DNA of 64,000 nt from Synechococcus sp. GreenBA-s. GTDB lineage: Bacteria; Cyanobacteriota; Cyanobacteriia; PCC-6307; Cyanobiaceae. The notes under the pieces are model-generated. The model searched no databases. It was not told the DNA's origin and saw nothing but the letters and a program-made list of their open reading frames with translations. How positions within the stretch are numbered: position 1 is the first letter of the stretch; every line of letters starts with the position of its first letter. Location: the NCBI RefSeq assembly GCF_024345855.1, contig NZ_JAGQBX010000003.1, positions 40,428 through 104,427 of the forward strand, given 5' to 3'. Both the position numbers and the translations under genes were made by a program. Shown here one piece after another: positions 40,405-48,290 of the stretch.

Positions 40405-41700
40405 TCAACGGCTCGATGGGGTGGCGCTGGGCTTCTGATCCAGCAGAACCTGCACCTGGTAGTCGTTCCAGCCTTCGCCGCGCCAGCGCTCGCCGAGGGC
40501 AGCGGCCACGGCACTCACCAGCAACAGCAGCGGCAGGAGGCCTGGATCGCCCTGGAGGGTGAACACGAAGGCGGCGCAGAACAGCGGGCAGCCATGGGCA
40601 GCGGCAAACAGGGCAGTGGCGCCCACCGCCGCCAGCTGGGCGAGCGCCTGGCTGTCCAGCCCCGGCAGCCCCTGCAGGGGGCTGATCAGCAGGGCACCGA
40701 GGCCCATGCTGTCGTGCATCAGGCCGCCGGGAGCTCCCAGCGCGAGGCTGAGCACGCTCGAGAGCAGGCGCCAGAGCCAGATCAGCGGCGGGCCCACGCT
40801 GTCACCGGAGAGGGCCGCCGCCAGCGACAGGGAGCCGTCATTGAGGCTGAGGCCGCCACTGGCCAGCGCCAAGGCGGTGAGTGAGCCCGCCAGCAGCAGC
40901 GTGCCCAGCAGCCGGCGCTGCCCCAGCAGGCGTTTCACCGCCGCCGCCGCCGGCAGCAGCAGCCGCACCAGCAGGGCGCCCGCGGCCGCTCCCACCAGGG
41001 TGAGCGCGGCGGCCCAGCCCCAAACCTGCGGCGGCAGCGGCCCGAGCGCCAGGCCCGGCAGGCGCGCCGGCTGGCCCATGGTGGTAGCCACCAGCATGCC
41101 GCTGCCCGCCAGCAGCAGCGCCGGCAACACCAGCGGCAGGCCCCGGCGCTGGCCCAGCTCTTCCAATCCGTAGGCAACAGCCAGCAGGGGAGAGCGAAAC
41201 GCCGCTCCGAGGCCGGCCGCGCCACCGATCACCGCCACCAGAGGCGGGGAGAGCGAGGCCAGCAGCTGAAACCCGGGCCAGCGGCGGCGGATCGCCAGCA
41301 GCACGCTGGCCCCGAGCGCCACCGACGGCGACTCCACGCCCACCGCCAGGCCCCCCAGGTGGGTGAGCAGCATCAGGGGCAGCCGCCGCAGCTGGGTGGC
41401 CAGGCTGAGCTGCTGCAACCAGAGGTCCTCTCGCCCGGCCCGCTCGGAGTCGGGGGCGCGATCGAGGGCCAGCAGCGGGGCTGTGCCGCCACCCCGGCCG
41501 CCGGCCAGCGGGCCCCAGGCCAGCAGGATCAACAGGCTGGTGGCCGCAAACACCAGCAGACCACCGAGCAGCGGCTGGGGCTGGGGCGCCAGCCACAGCC
41601 CCCGTTGCAGGCGGAAGCCGAGTTCCGAGAGGGCCTGATAGGGCCACAGCAGGACCCCAAACACCACACCCAGCAGCAGCCAGCTGCTCAGCGCCGCCAT
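40405..41700 (-). CDS. ClC-type chloride channel/transporter
   Basis: The 431-residue membrane protein has about ten hydrophobic segments. Filter-like motifs match ClC: GVESPSVALGASV (in place of GREGPxVxxG), GLGAAFRSPLLAVAYGLEEL (GxFxP region with the exchange-type Glu) and GAPGGLMHDSMGLGALLI. The start MAALSSWLLLGVV is preferred; an ATG at codon -17 is possible. Whether it is a channel or an exchanger cannot be told. Confidence 0.88.
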   Translation of the reverse strand: MAALSSWLLLGVVFGVLLWPYQALSELGFRLQRGLWLAPQPQPLLGGLLVFAATSLLILLAWGPLAGGRGGGTAPLLALDRAPDSERAGREDLWLQQLSLATQLRRLPLMLLTHLGGLAVGVESPSVALGASVLLAIRRRWPGFQLLASLSPPLVAVIGGAAGLGAAFRSPLLAVAYGLEELGQRRGLPLVLPALLLAGSGMLVATTMGQPARLPGLALGPLPPQVWGWAAALTLVGAAAGALLVRLLLPAAAAVKRLLGQRRLLGTLLLAGSLTALALASGGLSLNDGSLSLAAALSGDSVGPPLIWLWRLLSSVLSLALGAPGGLMHDSMGLGALLISPLQGLPGLDSQALAQLAAVGATALFAAAHGCPLFCAAFVFTLQGDPGLLPLLLLVSAVAAALGERWRGEGWNDYQVQVLLDQKPSATPSSR

Positions 41701-41860
41701 GGCGGAACGGGGTTGCGTCAAGTTGAAGGCGCAGGGAACCGGCGGCTCCATGCTGAACGGCCTGGGTCGCCCTGGCAGCGGAGTCGGGAAGCATCGCCGC
41801 ACCCCTGCAGGGTGTGGATCGCCTTCCTGCTGCGCTTTGCGTCGTCTGCGTTGTGGGGCG

Positions 41861-42055
41861 TCAGCGCTGCAGCAGCCAGCGCAGCAGCGACAGGCCGATG
41901 ATCAGGCCGATGCCGGTGTTCCACAGCCAGGACGGCCGCTCGGCAAGGCGCCGCAACCAGGGCGGCAGCTGATCGCGCCACTGCTCCAGGGCCAGCGCCG
42001 CCAGCAGGAGCACCAGCACGGGAAGACCGATCGCCAGCACCAGGTCCCGCAGCAT
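41861..42055 (-). CDS. Small membrane protein with two helices
   Basis: The 64-residue protein has two hydrophobic helices (LVLAIGLPVLVLLLAALAL and TGIGLIIGLSLLRWLL) around a charged loop. No function is recognised. It sits alone upstream of the ClC gene on the same strand, separated by about 160 bases. Confidence 0.6.
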   Translation of the reverse strand: MLRDLVLAIGLPVLVLLLAALALEQWRDQLPPWLRRLAERPSWLWNTGIGLIIGLSLLRWLLQR

Positions 42056-42473
42056 CGGCCCTCCCCAATGGCTGCAGCGTATTCAGCCGCAAGGTCTGGA
42101 TGACCTGTCGCTGGCTCAACCTGTCCGCCGCCGCGGGCCGCGCCTCAGCGGCCTCCAGGGCGCCGAGGCTGATCCGGCCTGCTTCATCCCGCTGGCCTGG
42201 ATGCTCCCCTGGCTCCCCTCGGGATGCCGATGCGCTGCTGCCGGTGCAAGGCGACGTCCGCGAAGACGTCCACGATGAGGTCCGCGATGACGTCCGCGAT
42301 GCGGATGTGCCGGCGACCCGAGGCTGGCTGCGGCCACAGGTCGGCCACAGAGTGCACTGGAATCGCGCGATCGGGGAGCAGGATCGTCATCCCCTTGACC
42401 CCCCGTCCCTGCCCTGACCACACCGGCACCACCCCTGCAGATCCGACCGTTCGAGCCCGCCGACTGGCCCTCG
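42056..42473. other. Intergenic stretch with GACGTCCGCGA repeats
   Basis: No gene is convincing. Imperfect copies of a 12-base GACGTCCGCGAT/GACGTCCACGAT unit lie at about 42248-42306. A minus-strand frame at 42184-42432 translates them as ADVIADLIVDVFADV, but its flanks look like random GC-rich sequence. Confidence 0.45.
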
Positions 42474-42938
42474 ATGTGGTCTCTGCTGGAGCCGGTGTTC
42501 CGCGCCGGTGAGACGTTTCCCCACGACCCGGCGATCACGGAGGCCCAGGCCCGACTGCTGTGGATCGAGCAGACCCGGGCGGTGATGGTGGCCGCGGATG
42601 CCACTGGCGCGGTGGTGGGCACCTACTACCTCAAGCCCAATTCCCTGGCCCTCGGTGCCCATGTGGCCAACGCTGGCTACGTGGTGGCCGAACATATCCG
42701 CCGCCAGGGGATCGGCAGCCGCCTCTGCCAGCACTCCCTGCAGGCGGCGCGGCGGCTGGGCTTCCGCCTGATGCAGTTCAACCTGGTGGTGGGCACCAAC
42801 ACCGCTGGGATCCGCTGCTGGCAGCGCAACGGTTTTCAGGTGGTGGGAACCTTGCCTGGGGCGTTCCGCCACAAGCAGTTGGGCTACGTCGATGCCCTGG
42901 TGATGGTCCAGTCCCTGGTGGAGGGGCCGACCCCATGA
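42474..42938 (+). CDS. GNAT family N-acetyltransferase
   Basis: The acetyl-CoA binding site is in VVAEHIRRQGIGSRLCQHSL and the C-terminal NTAGIRCWQRNGFQVVG is typical of GNAT enzymes. The in-frame region before the ATG at 42474 reads QIRPFEPADWPS, which is the expected first strand of the fold. No ATG, GTG or TTG precedes it after the in-frame stop at 42396. Either translation starts at a rare codon (CTG 42414 or 42435) or the gene is slightly truncated. Its stop overlaps the next gene as ATGA. Confidence 0.85.
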   Translation: MWSLLEPVFRAGETFPHDPAITEAQARLLWIEQTRAVMVAADATGAVVGTYYLKPNSLALGAHVANAGYVVAEHIRRQGIGSRLCQHSLQAARRLGFRLMQFNLVVGTNTAGIRCWQRNGFQVVGTLPGAFRHKQLGYVDALVMVQSLVEGPTP

Positions 42939-43339
42939 AGGTGGTGCCGCTGCGGCTGCAACCCGGAAAGGATCTACGCCAGGCGCTGGATGCCTGGATG
43001 GGCGAGCAGGCGGCGCAGGCCGGCTGCGTGATCACTGCTGTCGGCAGCCTGTCAGTCGCCCGGGTGCGCTTCGCGGGGGCGGCTGAACCCACCGTGATCC
43101 GAGGAGATCTGGAGATCCTCAGCCTCTCCGGCACCCTTTCAGCCGATGGCGCCCACCTGCACATCGCTGTGGCCGACAGCGAAGGTGCAGTGATCGGCGG
43201 CCACCTCTGCGCCGGCTCGCTGGTGCGCACCACCGCGGAGCTGGTGATCGGCCTGCTGCCGGAGTGGCTCTTCAGCCGGGAGCTCGATCCAGCCACCGGC
43301 TACGCCGAGCTGGCCATCAAGGATCGGCCAGAGCGGTGA
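42935..43339 (+). CDS. PPC/DUF296 domain protein
   Basis: The 134-residue protein is a free-standing PPC (DUF296) domain. It starts MKVVPLRLQPGKDLRQAL and has GCVITAVGSLSVARVRFAG, then LEILSLSGTLS and the HLHIAVADSEGAVIGGHL core with its metal-binding histidines. In plants the domain is fused to AT-hooks; the bacterial role is unclear. It is translationally coupled to the acetyltransferase. Confidence 0.87.
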   Translation: MKVVPLRLQPGKDLRQALDAWMGEQAAQAGCVITAVGSLSVARVRFAGAAEPTVIRGDLEILSLSGTLSADGAHLHIAVADSEGAVIGGHLCAGSLVRTTAELVIGLLPEWLFSRELDPATGYAELAIKDRPER

Positions 43340-43529
43340 TCGCCCGCAGGGTCTCCAGCAAGTCCGGTAGTTGCTGCTGGCTGGCCTGATCCGGCGACAG
43401 AAACGCAGGAAGCGCCTCAAGGAAGGCGGCGGTGTTCAACAACTCGTGGTTCCGCCGCAGAGGTTTTCCCAGGTCTTCCTGGAGGGCTTTAGCGTCATCG
43501 CTTGGCCCCACAGACTTTTCCATCACCAT
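43317..43529 (-). CDS. Possible small acidic protein divergent from the methyltransferase
   Basis: The 70-residue frame starts MVMEKSVGPSDDAKAL and continues NTAAFLEALPAFLSP to an LLETLRAITALADP end. Unlike the shadow frames around it, it is not Arg/Pro-rich and reads like an amphipathic helical protein. It fills the otherwise empty 230 bases before the methyltransferase and overlaps the DUF296 gene end by 23 bases. No family is recognised. Confidence 0.45.
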   Translation of the reverse strand: MVMEKSVGPSDDAKALQEDLGKPLRRNHELLNTAAFLEALPAFLSPDQASQQQLPDLLETLRAITALADP

Positions 43530-43571
43530 CTTCTGCAACGACCGCAGCCCAGACCACCGCGTTTTCGCTTG

Positions 43572-44303
43572 ATGCTTCTCCCGTCCCTGGCCAAGCGGCA
43601 CAGGCAACCCGAGTGGATGGACCAGCCCGGCATCGATCCTGTCGCCCACAGCCAGGCCCTGCAGGGTCTGCGCAGGATCAACGCCTTCAGCGGAGCCGTC
43701 GGTTCCCTGTTCGCTCCGATCCGTTCTCTGGCCCGAGAGCGCTGCGGCCGCCCGCTGCGGGTTCTGGATCTGGCCTGTGGCGGTGGGGACAACACCACCG
43801 CCCTGGCGGAACGGGCTCGCCGAGAAGGGCTCGCCGTACAAATTGACGGCTCCGACCTCAGCCCGCAGGCGGTGGCCATCGCGACCCGCAGCGCCGAGGA
43901 GCGGGATCTTGGGGCCAGGTTCTTCCAGGCCGATGCCCTTAACGATCCCCTCCCCGAGGACTATGACGTCATCCTCTGCAGCCTATTTCTGCACCATCTG
44001 GATCAAGAACAGGCGGTGGATTTACTGCGTCGGATGGGTCGCGCCAGCCGCTGCCTGGTGTTAGTCAATGACCTGATCCGTAGTCCCCTGGGCTACGGCT
44101 TGGCCTGGGCTGGCTGCCGGCTTCTGAGTCGCTCCCCGATCGTTCATTTCGATGGTCCAGTCTCGGTGCAGGGCGCCTTTCAGTTGCAGGAAGTGCGGGC
44201 TCTGGCGGTCCGGGCAGGCCTTGAGGGTGCCTCCCTGCAGCGCAGCTGGCCCGAGCGCTACCTGCTGCGTTGGCGCCGTTCGCCCATTGCGCCCCAGCCA
44301 TGA
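43572..44303 (+). CDS. SAM-dependent methyltransferase of the type III PKS cluster
   Basis: The 243-residue class I methyltransferase has motif I VLDLACGGGDNTTALAE, an acidic strand end in QIDGSDLSPQAV, and DVILCSLFLHHLDQEQAVDLL. The start MLLPSLAKRHRQPEW is preferred because the upstream frame is the complement of the small ORF. Its stop overlaps the FAD oxidoreductase start as ATGA. From this context I infer O-methylation of a resorcinol or quinol product. Confidence 0.88.
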   Translation: MLLPSLAKRHRQPEWMDQPGIDPVAHSQALQGLRRINAFSGAVGSLFAPIRSLARERCGRPLRVLDLACGGGDNTTALAERARREGLAVQIDGSDLSPQAVAIATRSAEERDLGARFFQADALNDPLPEDYDVILCSLFLHHLDQEQAVDLLRRMGRASRCLVLVNDLIRSPLGYGLAWAGCRLLSRSPIVHFDGPVSVQGAFQLQEVRALAVRAGLEGASLQRSWPERYLLRWRRSPIAPQP

Positions 44304-45457
44304 GCAGTGCTCCGGAGTGGGACGTGATCGTGATCGGGGCCGGACCCGCCGGTGTCCTGGCGGCCCACCAGTTGGCCCGTTGCCAGCTGCGGGTGCTGCT
44401 GGTGGAAAAGCGGGCGTTCCCCCGCTGGAAGGTCTGCGGCAGCTGCCTCAATGGCGTTGCCCTCAAGGCCCTGGAGACGGCGGGTCTGGGCCATCTGCTC
44501 GATGCTCTTGGTGCTGTTCCGCTGGAGCGGATCCGCCTCGGTCTGCAAGGGCGTCAGCTTGAACTCGCCCTCCCGGCGGGCCGTTCCCTTTCCCGAGGCC
44601 GCCTCGACCTGGCCTTGTGCGAGGCCGCCGTAGCTGCCGGCGCCGTGTTGCGTTCGCTGTGCGAGGCCACCGTGGCTGGGTCCCATCCCGGCGGCAGGGA
44701 GGTGCAGCTGCGTTGCGGCGCCGATGTCCAGCTCACCAGCGCCCGGGTCGTGCTGGTGGCCTCGGGTCTGGGCAACTCTGGCCTGGGTCCGGAGATACCG
44801 ATCCAGACGCGGATCAGCCCCCGGGCCAGGATCGGCGCCGGCTGCGAGCTGGATGCCGGGGTGCGGGGCTACGGCAGGGGCACGATCCACATGGCCATCG
44901 GCAGGCATGGCTACGTGGGACTGGTGCGCAATGAAGCGGGCGCGCTCAACCTGGCGGCCGCCTTCGATCGACCCCACCTGATTGCCGCCGGTGGGCCGGC
45001 CTCCAGCGCCGCCGCAGTGCTGGCCGAGGCCGGCTTTGATCCCCTGCCCGCCGCCGCCACTGCCACCTGGCGGGCGACGCCAGCCCTCACCCGTCGGTCC
45101 ATTCCCCCGGCGGCCGAACGGGTGCTGCTGCTGGGGGATGCCGCCGGCTATGTCGAGCCGTTCACGGGGGAGGGCATGGGCTGGGCCCTGGTGGGAGCTC
45201 TGGCTGTCGTACCGCTGGTGTTGCAGGGCCAAAAGGAGTGGAATCAGGGCCTTGAACGTGAATGGGCCCGTAGCCATGCCTGCTTGATCGGCACGCGGCA
45301 ACGCTTCTGCCATGGGCTGGCCTTCGCCCTGCGGCGTCCGGGGCTGAGCCGAGCCCTGTTGGTGGCTGCCGGGTGCTGGCCGTCCCTGACAGCCCCCCTG
45401 CTCCAGCATCTCGATGGTGCCTCTCACCAACGGAGCACTCCAGAGCCATGTCCCTGA
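44300..45457 (+). CDS. FAD-dependent oxidoreductase of the type III PKS cluster
   Basis: The 385-residue flavoprotein has the dinucleotide motif VIGAGPAGVLAA at residues 11-22, KVCGSCLNG, and the second FAD motif LLLGDAAGYVEPFTGEGMGWAL. It belongs to the geranylgeranyl reductase / aromatic monooxygenase-like group (PHBH family). Placed between a methyltransferase and a type III PKS, it probably hydroxylates or reduces the polyketide product. It overlaps both neighbours by a few bases. Confidence 0.88.
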   Translation: MSSAPEWDVIVIGAGPAGVLAAHQLARCQLRVLLVEKRAFPRWKVCGSCLNGVALKALETAGLGHLLDALGAVPLERIRLGLQGRQLELALPAGRSLSRGRLDLALCEAAVAAGAVLRSLCEATVAGSHPGGREVQLRCGADVQLTSARVVLVASGLGNSGLGPEIPIQTRISPRARIGAGCELDAGVRGYGRGTIHMAIGRHGYVGLVRNEAGALNLAAAFDRPHLIAAGGPASSAAAVLAEAGFDPLPAAATATWRATPALTRRSIPPAAERVLLLGDAAGYVEPFTGEGMGWALVGALAVVPLVLQGQKEWNQGLEREWARSHACLIGTRQRFCHGLAFALRRPGLSRALLVAAGCWPSLTAPLLQHLDGASHQRSTPEPCP

Positions 45458-46551
45458 CGATTCACGGCCTGGGCACGGCCCTGCCCTCCCATCGCCTGGC
45501 CCAGGGCGATGCCGCCACGATCGCGACCCGGGTCGCCCTGCCGGAGCAGGAGCCTTCGCCGTCCAAGCGCCGGCTGCTCGAGACCCTCCATCGCCGCTCC
45601 GGGGTCGCGATGCGCCACATCGTGCTGGAGGACCTCACGGGCAAGAACTCCGGCCACGACCAGAGCTTCTTTGGCGCCACCAGTCCTGGCACCGGGGAGC
45701 GGATGCGTCGCTACACCCAGGAAGCACCGCCCCTCGCCCTGCGGGCTGTGCGGGCTGCCCTGGAGCAGGCGCAGCTGCCCCCCGAACGCATCACCCACCT
45801 GGTCACGGTCTCCTGCACCGGCTTCCATGCGCCCGGCGTCGATCTGGCCCTGATGGCCGCCCTGCCGCTGCGCCCCAGCGTGGCCCGCACCCATGTGGGC
45901 TTCATGGGTTGTCACGCCGCCCTCAACGGTCTGCGGGTGGCGGCCGGTTTCACCGGCGCCGATCCCGAGGCCTGCGTCATGCTCTGCGCCGTCGAGCTTT
46001 GCAGCCTGCACCTGCAGTACGGCTGGGAGGCCGAAAGGATCGTGGCCAATGCACTGTTCGCCGACGGCGCCGCCGCTCTGGTGGCCTCCAGCGAAGGGCC
46101 GGCGGCGGTGATGCAATCAGACTCGGGGCTGCGGCGATTGATCGCCAGCGGATCGTTGCTGGTGCCCGCCAGCGCCGAGGCCATGTCGTGGGCGATTGAG
46201 GATCACGGCTTCGTCATGGGCCTGTCCCCCCAGGTCCCCGATCTGATCGCGGAGCATCTGAGGCCCTGGCTGGAAGGGTGGTTGGCGGACTATCAACTGA
46301 CGCTCGAATCGATCGGCTCCTGGGCCGTGCATCCCGGTGGCCCTCGCATCCTCTCGGCGGTGACGGAGACCCTGGGACTCGATCCCGCCCTGATCGAGCA
46401 CTCCCGATCGGTGCTGAGGGATTGCGGCAACATGTCCTCGCCGACCCTCTTGTTCATTCTTGAGCGCCTGCGTCGCAGCGGCGCACCAGGTCCGTGCCTG
46501 GCGATGGCTTTCGGCCCAGGGCTCTGTGTCGAGGTGGCGCTGTTGGAGTGA
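45448..46551 (+). CDS. Type III polyketide synthase (chalcone synthase-like)
   Basis: The 367-residue homodimeric enzyme builds alkylresorcinols or alkylpyrones from acyl starters and malonyl-CoA. The catalytic triad is visible: Cys123 in VTVSCTGFHAPG, His295 in WAVHPGGPRIL, and Asn328 in RDCGNMSSPT. The C-terminal AMAFGPGLCVEVALL matches the usual GFGPG loop. It is the last gene of a three-gene unit with overlapping starts. Similar trios are, from memory, reported for hierridin-type alkylresorcinols in Cyanobium. Confidence 0.94.
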   Translation: MSLTIHGLGTALPSHRLAQGDAATIATRVALPEQEPSPSKRRLLETLHRRSGVAMRHIVLEDLTGKNSGHDQSFFGATSPGTGERMRRYTQEAPPLALRAVRAALEQAQLPPERITHLVTVSCTGFHAPGVDLALMAALPLRPSVARTHVGFMGCHAALNGLRVAAGFTGADPEACVMLCAVELCSLHLQYGWEAERIVANALFADGAAALVASSEGPAAVMQSDSGLRRLIASGSLLVPASAEAMSWAIEDHGFVMGLSPQVPDLIAEHLRPWLEGWLADYQLTLESIGSWAVHPGGPRILSAVTETLGLDPALIEHSRSVLRDCGNMSSPTLLFILERLRRSGAPGPCLAMAFGPGLCVEVALLE

Positions 46552-46679
46552 GAAGCAACAGCTTCTGACTGGGAATCAACGACTGCGTAGCTCTGCTGAT
46601 AGCCCTCGTTCACCGCCCGGAAACCCACCTTGGGGAGCTCCTTCTCTGCTGAATACAGCAGCAGTCCCCTGCTCTCAGC

Positions 46680-47125
46680 CGTTCTGCCCTGCGTGCCCGT
46701 GATGCCCTGGTGCTGCAGCACCGGTTCGCGGATCTGACCAAGCCAGCCCCGCAGCCGCGGCGTGAGCGGCAGGAACAGGTAGAGCCCCATCAACGGCACC
46801 CCGATCGACACAACCGCCGCTGCCGGATCATCCGCCAAGGCACTTCCCAGCAACGCCGGCTGCCCCTCCACCAGCCTCAGCCCTAAGGGCAGCAGGATCA
46901 GGCCACCAGCAATCCTGAAGGCCTGCAGGCTGATCCCAAAGAACCCAAGCAGGCCCGATTCCACCAGCAGGCCAGAAGCAGCACAGACAGGCAGGTGAGC
47001 ACCGCCAGACGACTGATGCGCCGCAGGCGGGAATCGCTTCCGGCGCCGGCTTGGCCCACGACACTGAGCAAACCCACCGAATCACTCAGAGCCAGCAAAC
47101 CCACCGCAAGCGTGGAGAGGCTCAT
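46680..47125 (-). pseudogene. MarC-family membrane protein, frameshifted and truncated
   Basis: A start at 47125 gives MSLSTLAVGLLALSDSVGLLSVV and then SRLRRISRLAVLTCLSVLLLA in one frame. Near 46970 the homology moves to another frame as SGLLGFFGISLQAFRIAGGLILLPLGLRL, a strong MarC signature. After about 40 more residues a C-terminal-like piece (VPLMGLYLFLPLTPRLRGWL) follows, with the middle of the protein missing. The gene is therefore broken by a frameshift and an internal deletion. Confidence 0.75.
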
Positions 47126-47346
47126 GGCTTTGGTGGTGTGATGCCCATCGCCTGGCCGCCAAAGTACCTCGTCATGTCGGACTGCAGATGCCAGGCCGTC
47201 AGCAACGTTTTGGCGATGCGCCTGAGCTCGGCCACGTCGTTGCAGGCATCGATGGCTCTGGCCTGGGTCTCAACAACGAACTGGCGACTGAGATCACGAT
47301 CCGCCAAGGCCCTGATGCAATATTTCAATACGTTAAGCAGTGGCAA
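47122..47346 (-). CDS. Small conserved cyanobacterial protein
   Basis: The 74-residue soluble protein reads LLNVLKYCIRALADRDLSRQF, VVETQARAIDACNDVAEL and RRIAKTLLTAWHLQSDM. It is helical and strikingly conserved-looking compared with its decayed surroundings. I recognise the pattern from picocyanobacterial genomes but no function. Its stop overlaps the broken marC start as ATGA. Confidence 0.72.
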   Translation of the reverse strand: MPLLNVLKYCIRALADRDLSRQFVVETQARAIDACNDVAELRRIAKTLLTAWHLQSDMTRYFGGQAMGITPPKP

Positions 47347-47416
47347 CGCGAGCCGCGGCCGGTTTCCCGCACGGTTCCATCCACTTGTGTCCCAGGCTTC
47401 ACCCGTGCCACCGGGG

Positions 47417-47850
47417 CTACCAGAGGAACCCAGCAGGTTGAGCTGGCGCGCCCCTCGTCAGAGTGGTCGGCAACAGGTCAAAGCAAAGATCCTGCGACTT
47501 AAGAATGGCAGATCAATTGAGTTGATGCTCCAAGAGGCAGGCATGGCCACTATCCGGAAGGCAAACGATTGTGGTGCTTGGGATAAAGCGTACCAATCGC
47601 TTCTCCCCTCGTGGGGAAGGCAGGAGCCGATCCGCCCCTGAGGCCAGAATTAAAACAGGCTGATGAACGCGATCAAGGGGATGATCCTCCAGATGAAACT
47701 GTCTGAGTAATGCCATTCTCCAGGCAGCGCTTTGAGGCCCCGCAGCCTGCATGGCAGCCGGGAGCTGATGCCATGTTGGCCTGCTGACCCGATGGGATGC
47801 AATCAGAAGACTGCACAAACTGAGGGCCAAGGCGCCGTTGATGAAGGCCC
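47417..47850 (-). pseudogene. Alpha/beta hydrolase remnant with in-frame stop
   Basis: The minus strand encodes the C-terminal third of an alpha/beta hydrolase: RVHQPVLILASGADRLLPSP (the acidic-residue strand), then VCLPDSGHACLLEHQLN with the catalytic-histidine motif DSGHACLLE. A TGA at 47513 interrupts the frame, which then continues sensibly (SAILKSQDLCFDLLP). The N-terminal domain with the nucleophile elbow is missing or scrambled upstream. It is a degenerating copy. Confidence 0.68.
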
Positions 47851-48290
47851 CGCAGCCGCTGGCCGGCTGGCCGGCACGATCAACGGCCATCGCGCTGGAG
47901 GGCCAGGACACCGCTTCGCGGAAGGAGGGCTGGTCATCGAGACGCAGTTGATCTTCCAGAACCACTGCGATGGGGAAGCCGCTTGCCATCGGCGCTTCAG
48001 GGATGGGGCTCAGCCTGGTAGGGGCTGGCCAGGAATCGCCGGCCTGCCTCCGTTGCCGTGAAGGATTGCAGCGGCACCAGACCGGAACGCTTGCGGGTCT
48101 TAAGGATTGCTTTAGGTTTTGGCTGTCCTGGAGCTGCCGGTGGTTCAATCCCTCTCGATTCTTGCCGCTACCGGTCTGGCAGGGCTGGCCCTGGTGAGCC
48201 TCTCCATCGCCTTCCTGTTCTGAGCAGCCTGTTGATCTGAGCCGCTGCCTGCGGCCGTGGCGACGCGGTGCCGGCTGTGATCCGACATCC
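47851..48290. other. Decayed or non-coding stretch before the P450 gene
   Basis: No ORF with family features is visible. Frames on both strands read as mixed, low-quality coding remains, and base composition is less GC-biased than in the core regions. Confidence 0.45.
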
